From ASV31 sp965229765 (GTDB lineage Bacteria > Pseudomonadota > Alphaproteobacteria > Rhodobacterales > Rhodobacteraceae): a stretch of DNA of 64,000 nucleotides. The notes beneath the pieces were generated by a model. The model was not told the origin of the DNA. It was given only the letters and a program-made list of their open reading frames with translations, and did no database searches. The stretch lies in NCBI GenBank assembly GCA_965229765.1, contig CBDDJT010000004.1, positions 1,550,001-1,614,000 on the forward strand, read 5' to 3'. The position numbers were made by a program, and so were the translations under genes. Position 1 is the stretch's first letter. Every line of letters starts with the position of its first letter. This document shows positions 44,070 to 52,645 of the stretch, piece by piece.

Positions 44070-45140
44070 CTAGGCGCCGATCTTGAAGAGGCGCCGCGCG
44101 TTGTCTTCGAAGAACGCCTTCTTCGCCGCGTCGTCGATATCCATCGCGTCGAGCGCGCCGACCTCTTCGGGGACGAACTGCCAGGGGTAGTCCATGGCGT
44201 ACATCATCCGGTCGACGCCGATCACGTCCTGGACGTATTTGATCGGAGGCGCCCAGCCGACGCCGGACGAGGTGTAGTAGAAATTGTCCATCAGGTAGTC
44301 CCAAGACCGCCGCTGAAGCGGCTTGACGTTCGGGTGACGCCCGGTGGCCGCGATGCGCCCGTGCATGAAGTCGATGCGATACAGCCAGTAGGGCAGCGCC
44401 TCGCCGCAATGTCCGAGGATGATCTGAAGCTTGGGATAGCGGTCGAAGATGCCGGCGATCAGCAGGCGCAGCGCATGCAGGCCGGTGTCGCAGGCAAAGC
44501 CGTAGACCGCGGCGTCGAGCGCGCGGGACAGGAAGGGCTGGATCATCTGCGGCGACGGCATGTTGGGGTGCAGGTAGATGGGCACGTCCAGCGCCTCGGC
44601 CGCCTCGAACACGGGCCAATAGCGTTCGTCGTCAAGGTATGTGCCCAGCACGTGACCATTCAGGATGCCGCCGCGCAGGCCCAGTTTCGTGACACCGCGT
44701 TCCAGTTCGCGCGCGGCATTGTCGGGATCGAGCGGGCTGAAGGCGGCAAGGCCCACGTAGCGGTCGGGGTGGGCGGCGATGCCCTCTGCCATCTCGTCGT
44801 TGGCGTCGCGCGCCATTGCGGTGGCGGTGGCCGCATCCCATAGCTGGACACCCGGAGAGCCCAAGGCGAGCACGGCCATGTCGATGCCCGAGCGGTCCAT
44901 GTCGTCCAGCCGTTCCTGCCCCAGAGTGGTGATCCGGCGCTGGTGGTTCAGCGCCATTTCGCTATTGCCGGCGAAAAAACCCCAAAGCTGATGAAAGCCC
45001 GGGTCGCCGATGGCGCCGTCCGCGATTTCCTTCTTGTAGGCGGCCATCATGCTGGGTGGCAGCCATGCCTCTTCGGTGGCGATCCGCCTGTAGGGCGGGT
45101 TGGGATTGCGCGGCGGCATCTCGGGGTAACGGTCGGGCAT
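44070..45140 (-). CDS. Amidohydrolase-2 family (ACMSD-like) hydrolase/decarboxylase
   Basis: A 356-residue TIM-barrel metalloenzyme of the amidohydrolase_2 family, which includes aminocarboxymuconate-semialdehyde decarboxylase and resorcylate/carboxyvanillate decarboxylases. YRRIATEEAW (in place of the usual DxHxH start), IYLHPNMPSP, ILGHCGEALPYW and YAMDYPW match the conserved strands with metal or catalytic His/Asp. Because the first motif has E-E-A, as in 2,6-dihydroxybenzoate decarboxylases, an aromatic acid decarboxylase is plausible. GGAGGAGG ribosome site before ATG 45140. Divergent from the M20 gene. Confidence 0.88.
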   Translation of the reverse strand: MPDRYPEMPPRNPNPPYRRIATEEAWLPPSMMAAYKKEIADGAIGDPGFHQLWGFFAGNSEMALNHQRRITTLGQERLDDMDRSGIDMAVLALGSPGVQLWDAATATAMARDANDEMAEGIAAHPDRYVGLAAFSPLDPDNAARELERGVTKLGLRGGILNGHVLGTYLDDERYWPVFEAAEALDVPIYLHPNMPSPQMIQPFLSRALDAAVYGFACDTGLHALRLLIAGIFDRYPKLQIILGHCGEALPYWLYRIDFMHGRIAATGRHPNVKPLQRRSWDYLMDNFYYTSSGVGWAPPIKYVQDVIGVDRMMYAMDYPWQFVPEEVGALDAMDIDDAAKKAFFEDNARRLFKIGA

Positions 45141-45279
45141 TCTGGGTCCTCCTCCCATCGGCGTTCCTGGCGAAAGCCTACGCGGCGCTTAACACGTTCA
45201 CAACAGGGCAGCGCGGGTGCTATCGCGATCGCGCGAAGGACGATAGGGTGATCGGCAGTCGGGCAGGGGACGATTGGGC

Positions 45280-46422
45280 ATGACCGGTGAAGAGCTGACG
45301 GCGCTGCGACGCGATCTGCACCGCCACCCCGAAATTGGGTTCGAGGTTCACCGGACCAAGGCGCGGGTGGCGCAGGTGCTGCGCGATGCCGGGCTGGAGG
45401 TGGAGGAGGGCGCGGGCGTCGTCGGCGTGCTGCGTGCAGGGCAGGGCAACAGGGCGATCGGGCTGCGCGCCGACATGGACGCGCTGCCGATCCACGAGGT
45501 GGCCGCGCATGACCATGGCTCGACCGTGCCGGGGGTGATGCACGCCTGCGGGCATGACGGGCACACGGCCATGCTGCTGGGTGCGGCGGTGGCGCTGGCC
45601 CGGTCGCGGGATTTCGACGGGACGGTGGTGTTCGTGTTCCAGCCGGCCGAGGAACACGGGCAGGGTGCGCGCGCCATGATCGAAGAGGGCGTGCTGGAGC
45701 GGTTTCCCGTCGACGAGGTCTATGCCATCCACAACCTGCCGGGTGCGCCGGTGGGGCAGGTGTCGACCCGCACCGGGCTGATCTGTTCCAGCGAAAGCCT
45801 GTTCGAGATCAATGTGCGCGGGCAGGGGGGGCACGCGTCCATGCCGCAGGCGGGGCGCGACGCGATCACCGTGGGGGCCGAGATGGTGCTGGCCTTGCAG
45901 ACGATCGTGGCGCGGCGGCTTGCGCCGGGCGCGGGCGTGGTGGTGTCGGTGACGGAATTCCTGACCGACGGGCAGCGCAACGTGCTGCCCGGGCAGGCGG
46001 TTCTGAAGGGCGACGTGCGGGCGCGCGGTGCCGCCGACCGGGCCGAGGTGGAGCGGCTGATGCGCCAGATCGCGGGCGGCATTGCGGCGGCACATGGGGT
46101 GAGCGCCGAAGTGGAGTTCCGAACCGAGTTCGCCGAGACGGTGAACGCGCCCGGCCCCGTGGCGGCGGTGGCGGCTGCGGCGCGGGCCGAGGGGCTGGAG
46201 GTGCTGGACGCCCGCGAGCCGATGAGCTTTTCCGAGGATTTCGCCGATTTCGCCGCGGCGGTGCCGGGGTGTTTCCTGCTGCTTGGCAATGGTGAGGCGG
46301 GCGCGCATGGCCGTCCGCTGCATTCCGACAGCTTTGATTTCAACGATGCGCTGTTGCCGATTGGCGTGGGGCTTTGGACACGGCTGGTGGGCCAGCGGCT
46401 GGGGCGGACGGGGGGGACGTGA
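45280..46422 (+). CDS. M20 family metal-dependent amidohydrolase (hippurate-hydrolase-like)
   Basis: A 380-residue M20D peptidase/amidase. The metal-binding motifs are LRADMDALPI, MHACGHDGHTAML and the catalytic QPAEEHGQGA; the dimerisation domain sits in the middle and FSEDFADF plus a final GRPLHSDSFDFND complete the site. Members cut N-acyl amino acids (hippurate, N-acetyl-L-amino acids, indole-acetyl conjugates). ATG 45280 has AGGGGA upstream; a TTG at 45274 is possible. Its stop shares one base with the start of the M24 gene, so the two are coupled. Confidence 0.95.
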   Translation: MTGEELTALRRDLHRHPEIGFEVHRTKARVAQVLRDAGLEVEEGAGVVGVLRAGQGNRAIGLRADMDALPIHEVAAHDHGSTVPGVMHACGHDGHTAMLLGAAVALARSRDFDGTVVFVFQPAEEHGQGARAMIEEGVLERFPVDEVYAIHNLPGAPVGQVSTRTGLICSSESLFEINVRGQGGHASMPQAGRDAITVGAEMVLALQTIVARRLAPGAGVVVSVTEFLTDGQRNVLPGQAVLKGDVRARGAADRAEVERLMRQIAGGIAAAHGVSAEVEFRTEFAETVNAPGPVAAVAAAARAEGLEVLDAREPMSFSEDFADFAAAVPGCFLLLGNGEAGAHGRPLHSDSFDFNDALLPIGVGLWTRLVGQRLGRTGGT

Positions 46423-47567
46423 TGTTTCAGGCGCGGATGGAAGCGTTCCAGCGGGGGCTGGAGCGGGCCGGGATCGACGTGGCGCTGATCACGGACGAGG
46501 ACAATGTCTATTACCTGACAGGGTATTACGACTATCTGCACATGGATTTCGGGCGGCCGACGATCCTTGTGGTGGCGCGCGGGGGCGACAGCCTGCTGAT
46601 CACGCCAGAGATCGACCTGAACAGTGCCCGGGCCGCGGCGCGGGTGGACCGGATCGCGGCGTGGAACGATGGGCTGGGCGAAGAGTGGCGGGCCGAATTG
46701 CCCGCGGCGTTGCGCGGCGCGGGGCGCGTGGGGCTGGAGCCGGACCACATGCCGCCGGTGGTGCGGGCCTTTGTCGGCTCGGTGGTGGATGCGGGGCGGG
46801 TGGCCAGCGTGACGCCTGTGCTGGCGCGGATGCGGATGATCAAGTCAACGGAGGAGTTGCAGCTGGCGCGCCATGCCGGCGAGGTGGCGACGGCGATGAT
46901 GACGGCGGGGCGCTCGGCCATCGGCGATGGTGTGGCCGAGTTCGAGGTGGCGCTGGCGACCTCGGCGGCGGGCACGCGCAAGGCGGCAGAGCTTCTGGCG
47001 GCACATTACGACGATGCGGACATGTCGCCCAACACGCATTTCCTTCAGATCATGGCGTCCGGCCCCGAGATCACGAAGACCCATCACCGCGCCAGCACGC
47101 GCGTCATGCGGCGGGGCGAGCCGGTGTTCCTGTGCTTTTGCGGGATGACGAATTTTCACCGCTTCAAGCTGGGGTTCGACCGGACATTCTGGATCGGGGA
47201 GATCGCCGATGACCGCCAGCGCGCGGTCTACGAGGTGGCGGTGGCCAGCCAGGCCGCCGCGCTGGGTGCGTTGCGGGCGGGTGTGACGGCCGAAAGCGTT
47301 CATGCCGCCTATGCCGAGGTGATCGGTGCGGCGGGACATGACTATCCGTTCCGATGCGGCCGGGCGACGGGATTCAGTTTCCTCGAATCGCCCCAGCTGG
47401 TGACGGGCGACACCACGGTCTTGCAGCCGGGCATGGTGCTGGCCGTGGACGGGTCGGTCTCTGTCGAGGGGTTCCGGGCGCAGGTGGGCGACAGTTTCAT
47501 CGTGACCGAGGACGGATACGAGGCGCTGACGCACCATCCCAAGGCGGTGGAGGACGTGATCCTCTAG
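46422..47567 (+). CDS. M24 family creatinase-like amidinohydrolase/peptidase
   Basis: A 381-residue pita-bread-fold protein with an N-terminal creatinase_N domain (ALITDEDNVYYLTGYYDYLH) and a C-terminal M24 domain. The segment THHRAST (220-226) and MTNFHRFKLGFDRTFWIG (242-259) aligns by eye with creatinase rather than with metal-dependent aminopeptidases. Of the five M24 metal ligands, Asp253 and Glu322 seem kept, while the His site reads GRATGF (313-318) and the last Glu is Gln354. So it may be metal-free like creatinase, acting on a C-N bond in a small amide. Coupled to the M20 hydrolase gene. Confidence 0.87.
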   Translation: MFQARMEAFQRGLERAGIDVALITDEDNVYYLTGYYDYLHMDFGRPTILVVARGGDSLLITPEIDLNSARAAARVDRIAAWNDGLGEEWRAELPAALRGAGRVGLEPDHMPPVVRAFVGSVVDAGRVASVTPVLARMRMIKSTEELQLARHAGEVATAMMTAGRSAIGDGVAEFEVALATSAAGTRKAAELLAAHYDDADMSPNTHFLQIMASGPEITKTHHRASTRVMRRGEPVFLCFCGMTNFHRFKLGFDRTFWIGEIADDRQRAVYEVAVASQAAALGALRAGVTAESVHAAYAEVIGAAGHDYPFRCGRATGFSFLESPQLVTGDTTVLQPGMVLAVDGSVSVEGFRAQVGDSFIVTEDGYEALTHHPKAVEDVIL

Positions 47568-48175
47568 CCCTGCGCCACGCAGGTGTAGGTCCGACCATCG
47601 GGGTCGGGGTCGCGGTAGGTGGCCTGATCGCCCTTGATCCAGATGTAGCGCCCGAAGCTGCCCTCATAGCGCGCGCCTGACCCGGTGGGTGAAAGGGTGC
47701 CGGTGTCGACGCTGTCGCCGCGCTCGAACCGGACGGCGGGCAGGGGCGTGTCGAAGAACATCGTCACGACCTCGTTCGCGGGGTTGCCGCCGCAGGTCCA
47801 GAAGGTGGTGGCGACGGGCGCTTCCAGCATCCATTCCGCCACAAGCCCGGCCTCGCGCCGGAGATAGGCGTCCTCGACGCAAGCGCGTTCGTCGGCGGCC
47901 TTCCAGCACTCGTCGCGCCCGCCGATCCAGCCGCGTTGATAGGCGCGCAGGGTGGCTTCGGCCTCGGCCGCGCCGGCGTCGAGGCCGCGCACGACATCGA
48001 GCGCGGCGGCAAAGCGGGCGGCCACGCGGCGGTCGAGCGTGGCAAGGGCGGAATCGGCGCAGACCAGCTGCTCTGCGCCGGTTTCGGCGCGGGCGCAGTC
48101 GAAGGACGGGCCGTCCTGCGCCAGCGCGGCGGCCGGGGCGGAGAGAAGGACGAGAGTGGCGAGCGCGCGGCGCAT
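47564..48175 (-). CDS. Exported LprI-MliC two-domain lysozyme-inhibitor-like protein
   Basis: A 203-residue secreted protein: signal peptide 1-20 (ending AAALAQ), then an LprI/DUF1311-like domain with Cys27, Cys39 and two later cysteines (about residues 22-110, CARAETGAEQLVCADSAL at its start), then an MliC-like C-terminal domain (about 122-203: FWTCGGNPANEVVTMFF, ARYEGSFGRYIWIKGDQA, YTCVAQG). MliC proteins plug the lysozyme active site; LprI is a lysozyme inhibitor in mycobacteria. Its stop codon overlaps that of the converging M24 gene. Lysozyme inhibition is inferred. Confidence 0.85.
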   Translation of the reverse strand: MRRALATLVLLSAPAAALAQDGPSFDCARAETGAEQLVCADSALATLDRRVAARFAAALDVVRGLDAGAAEAEATLRAYQRGWIGGRDECWKAADERACVEDAYLRREAGLVAEWMLEAPVATTFWTCGGNPANEVVTMFFDTPLPAVRFERGDSVDTGTLSPTGSGARYEGSFGRYIWIKGDQATYRDPDPDGRTYTCVAQG

Positions 48176-48229
48176 GGCGGTGGGTCCTCTATGGCGTTCG
48201 GGTGCAGGATACCCGCCGACGGGCCCGGT

Positions 48230-48982
48230 TCAAGCGTCCCCGATCCGGTGCAGGCGAGCGTCGCCGGCGTGCATCGTGCCGGTGGCGCGGGCAAAGCGCA
48301 GGTAGGCGATGCCCTGTCCGTCGGCGGTGGTGAAGAGGGTGCCGGCAGGCTTGCCGTCTTCGGTCTCGATGGCGGTGCCGGGGGGGGCGCTGCCCTCTAC
48401 CGTCACGCGGGAAAGGCCCTTTTGCAGTTCGGTCTTGTGCTTCATGCGGGCCGTCACCTCTTGCCCCACGTAGCAGCCCTTGCGGAAGTCGACGCCGTTC
48501 AGGCGTTCGAACCCCGCTTCGAGGATGAAGCTGTCGTTGGGGATCAGTTCCACGCCCGATTCGGGGATGGCGTGGGCGACGCGGAGGGCGTCCCAGTCGG
48601 TGCCGGGATCCTCGCCGGGGGTTTCGGCGACGGCGCGCCAGCCGAGCGCGGGGTGGCGCGGGTCGGGATATGCGCCGGACGGCGGATCGCCGAGGCCGCG
48701 CCGGACGTGCAGGCCGGTATGCTCGATCGCGACCTTGGCGCGCAGCTTGTACATGGTCAGCCGCTGCTTCAGGCCGGGCGCAAGGGCGGCGGCCACGTCG
48801 AGCAGGATGCGCTCGCCGTCCTCGGACAGGAAGAAATCGGCCAGATACTTGCCCTGCGGGGTCAGAAGCGCGGCGTAGACAAGCCCGTCCTTCAGTCGGG
48901 AGACGTCGTTGGTGACGAGGCCTTGCAGGAACTCGTGGCGGTCGGTCCCGGTGATCGACAGGACAGTGCGGTCGGCGGTCAT
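48230..48982 (-). CDS. ygfZ: YgfZ/GcvT-domain folate-binding protein
   Basis: A 250-residue YgfZ (CAF17/IBA57-like) protein, which uses folate to help assemble or repair Fe-S clusters of certain enzymes such as MiaB. The diagnostic motif KGCYVGQEVTARMKHK is complete, with its Cys. Start ATG 48982 with CAAGGGAAA upstream. It diverges from the glycosyltransferase gene at 49045 with a 62-base gap, and lies 54 bases upstream of the lysozyme-inhibitor gene on the same strand. Confidence 0.93.
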   Translation of the reverse strand: MTADRTVLSITGTDRHEFLQGLVTNDVSRLKDGLVYAALLTPQGKYLADFFLSEDGERILLDVAAALAPGLKQRLTMYKLRAKVAIEHTGLHVRRGLGDPPSGAYPDPRHPALGWRAVAETPGEDPGTDWDALRVAHAIPESGVELIPNDSFILEAGFERLNGVDFRKGCYVGQEVTARMKHKTELQKGLSRVTVEGSAPPGTAIETEDGKPAGTLFTTADGQGIAYLRFARATGTMHAGDARLHRIGDA

Positions 48983-49044
48983 CGGCGTTTCCCTTGATGC
49001 TTGCCCGCAATATAGGGGGCGCGAGCAAAGCTGAAAGCCATCCG

Positions 49045-49752
49045 ATGCGCGCGCCCCTTTCGATCGTGATCCCGACGCTGAATGCTGGCGCCGAGCTGCC
49101 CGCAACGCTGGGGTCGCTGGGCGAGGGGCTGGAAGCCGGGCTGATCCGCGAGGTGGTCGTCAGCGATGGTGGATCGGTGGACGGAACGTGCGCGGTGGCG
49201 GACGCGGCGGGCGCGGTCTGGGTCGAGGGCCCGCCGGGGCGGGGCGGGCAGCTGCGGCGCGGGGCCGATGCGGCAGGCGGCGCGTGGCTGCTGTTCCTGC
49301 ATGCGGATACACGGCTGGGGCCCGGCTGGGCCGGGGCGGTGGCCGATCACATGGGGCAGGGGGCCGACCGGGCGGGCCATTTCCGGCTGGCCTTTCGCGC
49401 CGGGGGGCTGGCGCCGCGCGTGGTCGCGGGCTGGGCGAACCTGCGGTCGCGCGCGCTGGGGCTGCCCTATGGCGACCAGGGGCTGGTGATCGCGCGCGAT
49501 CTTTATGACGCGGTGGGCGGCATGCCTGACCTCGTTCTGATGGAGGACGTCGCGATGGCGCGGCGTCTTCGCGGGCGGCTGCGCGCCCTGCCCGCCGTGG
49601 CGCGGACCAGCGCGGCGCGATACCAGACGGACGGCTGGATGCGGCGCGGCGCGCGCAACCTTGCCAGTCTTGCGGCATGGGGCGCGGGGGTGCCGCCCGA
49701 ACGGCTGGTGCGCTTTTATGGTCGGGGCAAGGAGCGGGCCGGGGGAGATTGA
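49045..49752 (+). CDS. Family-2 glycosyltransferase (TIGR04283 type)
   Basis: A 235-residue GT-A glycosyltransferase: SIVIPTLNAGAELPATL at the start, SDGGSVDGT, and LLFLHADTRLGPGW with the metal-binding DxD-like HADTR. The short form with LPYGDQGLVIARDLYDAVGGMP corresponds to the TIGR04283 group of the rSAM/selenodomain-associated transferases. Acceptor and sugar unknown; no companion TIGR04282 gene follows. Ribosome site at 49045 is weak; GTG/ATG further upstream would lie in the divergent leader. Confidence 0.9.
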   Translation: MRAPLSIVIPTLNAGAELPATLGSLGEGLEAGLIREVVVSDGGSVDGTCAVADAAGAVWVEGPPGRGGQLRRGADAAGGAWLLFLHADTRLGPGWAGAVADHMGQGADRAGHFRLAFRAGGLAPRVVAGWANLRSRALGLPYGDQGLVIARDLYDAVGGMPDLVLMEDVAMARRLRGRLRALPAVARTSAARYQTDGWMRRGARNLASLAAWGAGVPPERLVRFYGRGKERAGGD

Positions 49753-49804
49753 CGCCACGCGCGGGCGGGCTTAGGCCATGTCGGCAGCAGCCCGGAGTCG
49801 TCCC

Positions 49805-51001
49805 ATGAGCCTTGCCAACGGCCGTCATTATCTGGCCATTCCCGGCCCCTCGGTCATACCCGACAGGGTTCTGAACGCCATGCACCGCGCCGCGCCCAAC
49901 ATCTATTTTGGCGAGCTGCACGACATGACGCGCGGGATCGCGGCCGACCTGAAGGCTGTGGCACGCACCGAAGGCAGCGTGGCGATGTACATCGCCAACG
50001 GCCACGGCGCGTGGGAGGCGGCGCTGGCCAACACCCACAGCCCCGGCGACCGTGCGCTGGTGCTGGTGACGGGGCGTTTCGCGCAGGGCTGGGCGGACGT
50101 TGCTGTTCGCATGGGGATCGACTGCGAGATCGTGGATTTCGGGCGATCGGCGCCGGTGGACCTTGGGCGGGTGGCCGAGGTGCTGGCCGCCGACACAGCG
50201 CACAGCTTTGTCTCTGTCATGCTGGTGCAGGTGGACACGGCCAGCACGGCAAGGAACGATATCGCGGGTGTGCGGCGGGTGATGGACGAGGCCGGGCATC
50301 CGGCGCTTCTGATGGTCGATTGCATCGCCAGCCTTGCCTGCGACCGGTTCGAGATGGACGCCTGGGGCGTCGACGTGACGATCGGCGCCTGCCAGAAGGG
50401 GCTGATGACGCCACCGGGGCTGGGGCTGGTGTTCTTCAATGCCAGGGCTGACGCGGCACGCGAGCGTGCCCGATGCGTGACCCATTACTGGGACTGGCGG
50501 CCGCGCAGTGCGCCCGACGAGTTCTACCAGTATTTCGACGGCACGGCACCGACGCATCACCTGTTCGGGCTGCGCGCGGCGCTGGACATGATCGCCGAAG
50601 AGGGGCAGGAGGCCGTCTGGGCACGCCACGCGACGCTGGCGCGCGCGATCTGGGCGGCTTTCGATACGTGGGGGGCCGAGGGGCCGATACGGCTTAACAT
50701 CGCGGACCCGGCGACGCGCGGGCATTCGGTGACGAGCGTGTCGCTCGGCGCGCCGCATGGCACCGCGCTGCGGCATTGGCTGACCGACACGGCGGGGATG
50801 ACGCTTGGCATCGGCCTGGGGATGGGCACGCCCGGGGACCCGCATGCCGACGGGTTCTTTCGGATCGCGCACATGGGGCACGTGAACGCGCACATGGTGC
50901 TGGGGGTGCTGGGCGGGATCGAGGCCGGGCTGACCGCGCTTGGCATCCCGCACGGGCGCGGGGCGCTGGAGGCGGCGGCGGCGGTCTGCGCCGAGGGGTG
51001 A
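49805..51001 (+). CDS. Class V aminotransferase (serine/alanine-glyoxylate type)
   Basis: A 398-residue PLP enzyme of the alanine:glyoxylate/serine:glyoxylate group. The PLP lysine is Lys198 in GACQKGLMTPPGL, preceded by MVDCIASLACDRFEMDAWGVD with the PLP-nitrogen Asp. GPSVIPDRVLNAM and FGELHD are family N-terminal features. It may feed glycine/serine or photorespiratory-type glyoxylate metabolism. GGAG eight bases before ATG 49805. Followed by the first copy of the hairpin repeat, which probably ends its transcript. Confidence 0.92.
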   Translation: MSLANGRHYLAIPGPSVIPDRVLNAMHRAAPNIYFGELHDMTRGIAADLKAVARTEGSVAMYIANGHGAWEAALANTHSPGDRALVLVTGRFAQGWADVAVRMGIDCEIVDFGRSAPVDLGRVAEVLAADTAHSFVSVMLVQVDTASTARNDIAGVRRVMDEAGHPALLMVDCIASLACDRFEMDAWGVDVTIGACQKGLMTPPGLGLVFFNARADAARERARCVTHYWDWRPRSAPDEFYQYFDGTAPTHHLFGLRAALDMIAEEGQEAVWARHATLARAIWAAFDTWGAEGPIRLNIADPATRGHSVTSVSLGAPHGTALRHWLTDTAGMTLGIGLGMGTPGDPHADGFFRIAHMGHVNAHMVLGVLGGIEAGLTALGIPHGRGALEAAAAVCAEG

Positions 51002-51055
51002 GGCAGGTTGCGCCGGACCCTGCGCACGGGTTGGGCCATGGGCAGGGGGGAACGC

Positions 51056-51120
51056 CGCTCGGGGGCATCGAGCCCCCTCGCGCCGTGCCTCCGGCGGGAG
51101 TATTTCCGAACAGAAGAAGC
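51056..51120 (+). repeat. Interspersed hairpin repeat, copy 1
   Basis: A GC hairpin (GGGGGC-ATCGA-GCCCCC, 51061-51077) is followed by a 37-base block at 51084-51120 that is identical to the block at 52678-52714. The block includes CCTCCGGCGGGAGTATTT, itself a small stem followed by a T-rich run, so the element looks like a double terminator. It lies 55 bases after the aminotransferase stop. Confidence 0.85.
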
Positions 51121-51151
51121 CCAGGGGGCGGCGGGCGGCCCGGGGGGCCGG

Positions 51152-51355
51152 TCAGCGACGGGCGCGGCGGAGGATCAACCGGTCCGACACCGTGGCCGCG
51201 AAGAGGGCTGCCGGAAATCCCATCGAGGCCCAGAGCGTCAGGAGCGCCATGAACACCAGCACTCCGGCCGACCACAGGAAGGCCGTCGTGTAGTTCTCCA
51301 TGTAGCCCGTTCCGGGCAGCGGGGGACGTTCGGGGCGATGTCGGGGTCCCTGCAT
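51152..51355 (-). CDS. Small single-helix membrane protein, unknown
   Basis: A 67-residue protein: a Pro/Arg-rich start, then one membrane helix (FLWSAGVLVFMALLTLWASMG) and a basic end (ILRRARR). ATG 51355 has GGAG eight bases upstream; an internal ATG at 51301 (MENYTTAF) is an alternative giving 49 residues and matching where the hydrophobic part begins. I do not recognise a family. It lies 103 bases past the start-proximal end of nothing else: hisC-like gene ends at 51459 on the same strand, so it could be the last gene of that transcript. Confidence 0.6.
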   Translation of the reverse strand: MQGPRHRPERPPLPGTGYMENYTTAFLWSAGVLVFMALLTLWASMGFPAALFAATVSDRLILRRARR

Positions 51356-51458
51356 GGCGCGTCTCCGGCGAGGATGCGGGCGTCTTCCAGGCCCGCCTGC
51401 CGTTCAGGATAGCATCCGCGGCCCGTCTTGCCAGTCACGGCCGGGGCATTCCGTCAGG

Positions 51459-52571
51459 TCAGGCGGTGATCCGCGCGGCGTCCAGCGCCTTGGGCAGGGT
51501 GGCGGCGAGAACGTCGAGCTCTCCGGCCGGGCCGGCGGAAATGCGGATGCAGCGATCCTGTGGCGCGACGAAGGGCATCCGCACGAAGACGTCGCGGGCC
51601 ACCAGTTCGGCCAGAACGCGGCGGGCGAAGGCGCCGTCTGCGCCACAGTCGATGGCGACGAAATTGGTGGCGGACGGCAGCGGCGTCAGGCCGTTTTCGG
51701 CCGCGATGCCGCCGATGCGTACCCGCGCCTCGGCCACCCGGGCCACCACGCTGTCGAGCCAGGCGGCATCGTCGAGTGCTGCCAGCGCGCCGGCCTGGCT
51801 GATGCGGCACATGCCGAAATGATTGCGGATCTTGTCGAAGCTGCGGATCAGGTCCGGCGCGCCCAAGGCATAGCCCACCCGGGCGCCGGCCATGCCATAG
51901 GCCTTGGAGAAGGTGCGCATCCGGATGACGCGGGGGTCGTCGGCCTGTATTGCGGGAGAGGTGCCCTGCGGGGCGAACTGGATATAGGCCTCGTCGAGGA
52001 CCAGAAGGCAGCCCGGGGGCAGGGCGTCGAGCATGGCGAGGGTCGCCTCGGCATCCTGCCATGTGCCCATGGGATTGTCGGGATTTGCAAGGTAGACGAG
52101 CTTTGCGCCGGTGCGCCGTGCCATGTCGGCGAGCGCCTTGGGATCCTCGCGATCCTGGGTATAGGGGACCTTGTGCAGCGTGCCGCCGAAGCCCGCGACG
52201 TGGTAGTTGAACGTGGGATAGGCACCGTCCGAGGTGACGACCGTGTCACCGGGTCCGATCAGGAGCCGCACGAGATATCCCAGAAGTCCGTCGATGCCTT
52301 CGCCGACCATGATGTTTTCCGGCGCGACGCCGTGATGCGCGGCGAGCGCGGCGCGCAGGTCGTGGTTCTGGGCGTCGCCGTATTTCCAGACCTCGGCGGC
52401 GGCGGCGCACATCGCCTCGACCGCGCGGGGCGAGGGGCCGAAGCCGCTTTCATTGGCGCCGAGGCGGGCGCGGAAGGGGCGGCCGCGGTCGCGTTCCTGG
52501 GTCTCGGGCCCGACGAAGGGCACGGTGGAGGGCAGGCTGGCGACGAGGTCGGTGTATCTGGGTCCGGTCAT
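51459..52571 (-). CDS. HisC-like PLP aminotransferase (class I/II)
   Basis: A 370-residue fold-type I aminotransferase related to histidinol-phosphate aminotransferase. LGANESGFGPSPRAVEAM is the N-terminal substrate segment, YLANPDNPMGTW and LVLDEAYIQF are the PLP-pocket strands, and FSKAYGMAGARVGYA carries the PLP lysine. Rhodobacteraceae have several such paralogues, some acting on aromatic amino acids, so assignment to histidine synthesis is not safe without other his genes, and none are nearby. Its upstream side faces repeat copy 2. Confidence 0.9.
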   Translation of the reverse strand: MTGPRYTDLVASLPSTVPFVGPETQERDRGRPFRARLGANESGFGPSPRAVEAMCAAAAEVWKYGDAQNHDLRAALAAHHGVAPENIMVGEGIDGLLGYLVRLLIGPGDTVVTSDGAYPTFNYHVAGFGGTLHKVPYTQDREDPKALADMARRTGAKLVYLANPDNPMGTWQDAEATLAMLDALPPGCLLVLDEAYIQFAPQGTSPAIQADDPRVIRMRTFSKAYGMAGARVGYALGAPDLIRSFDKIRNHFGMCRISQAGALAALDDAAWLDSVVARVAEARVRIGGIAAENGLTPLPSATNFVAIDCGADGAFARRVLAELVARDVFVRMPFVAPQDRCIRISAGPAGELDVLAATLPKALDAARITA

Positions 52572-52645
52572 GGGCGCGAGATCACATCATTGGCGCGGTT
52601 TGCGCAAGAGGCGGGTTGCGCCGCCTGCGGCGTCGCGCCCCGAAC

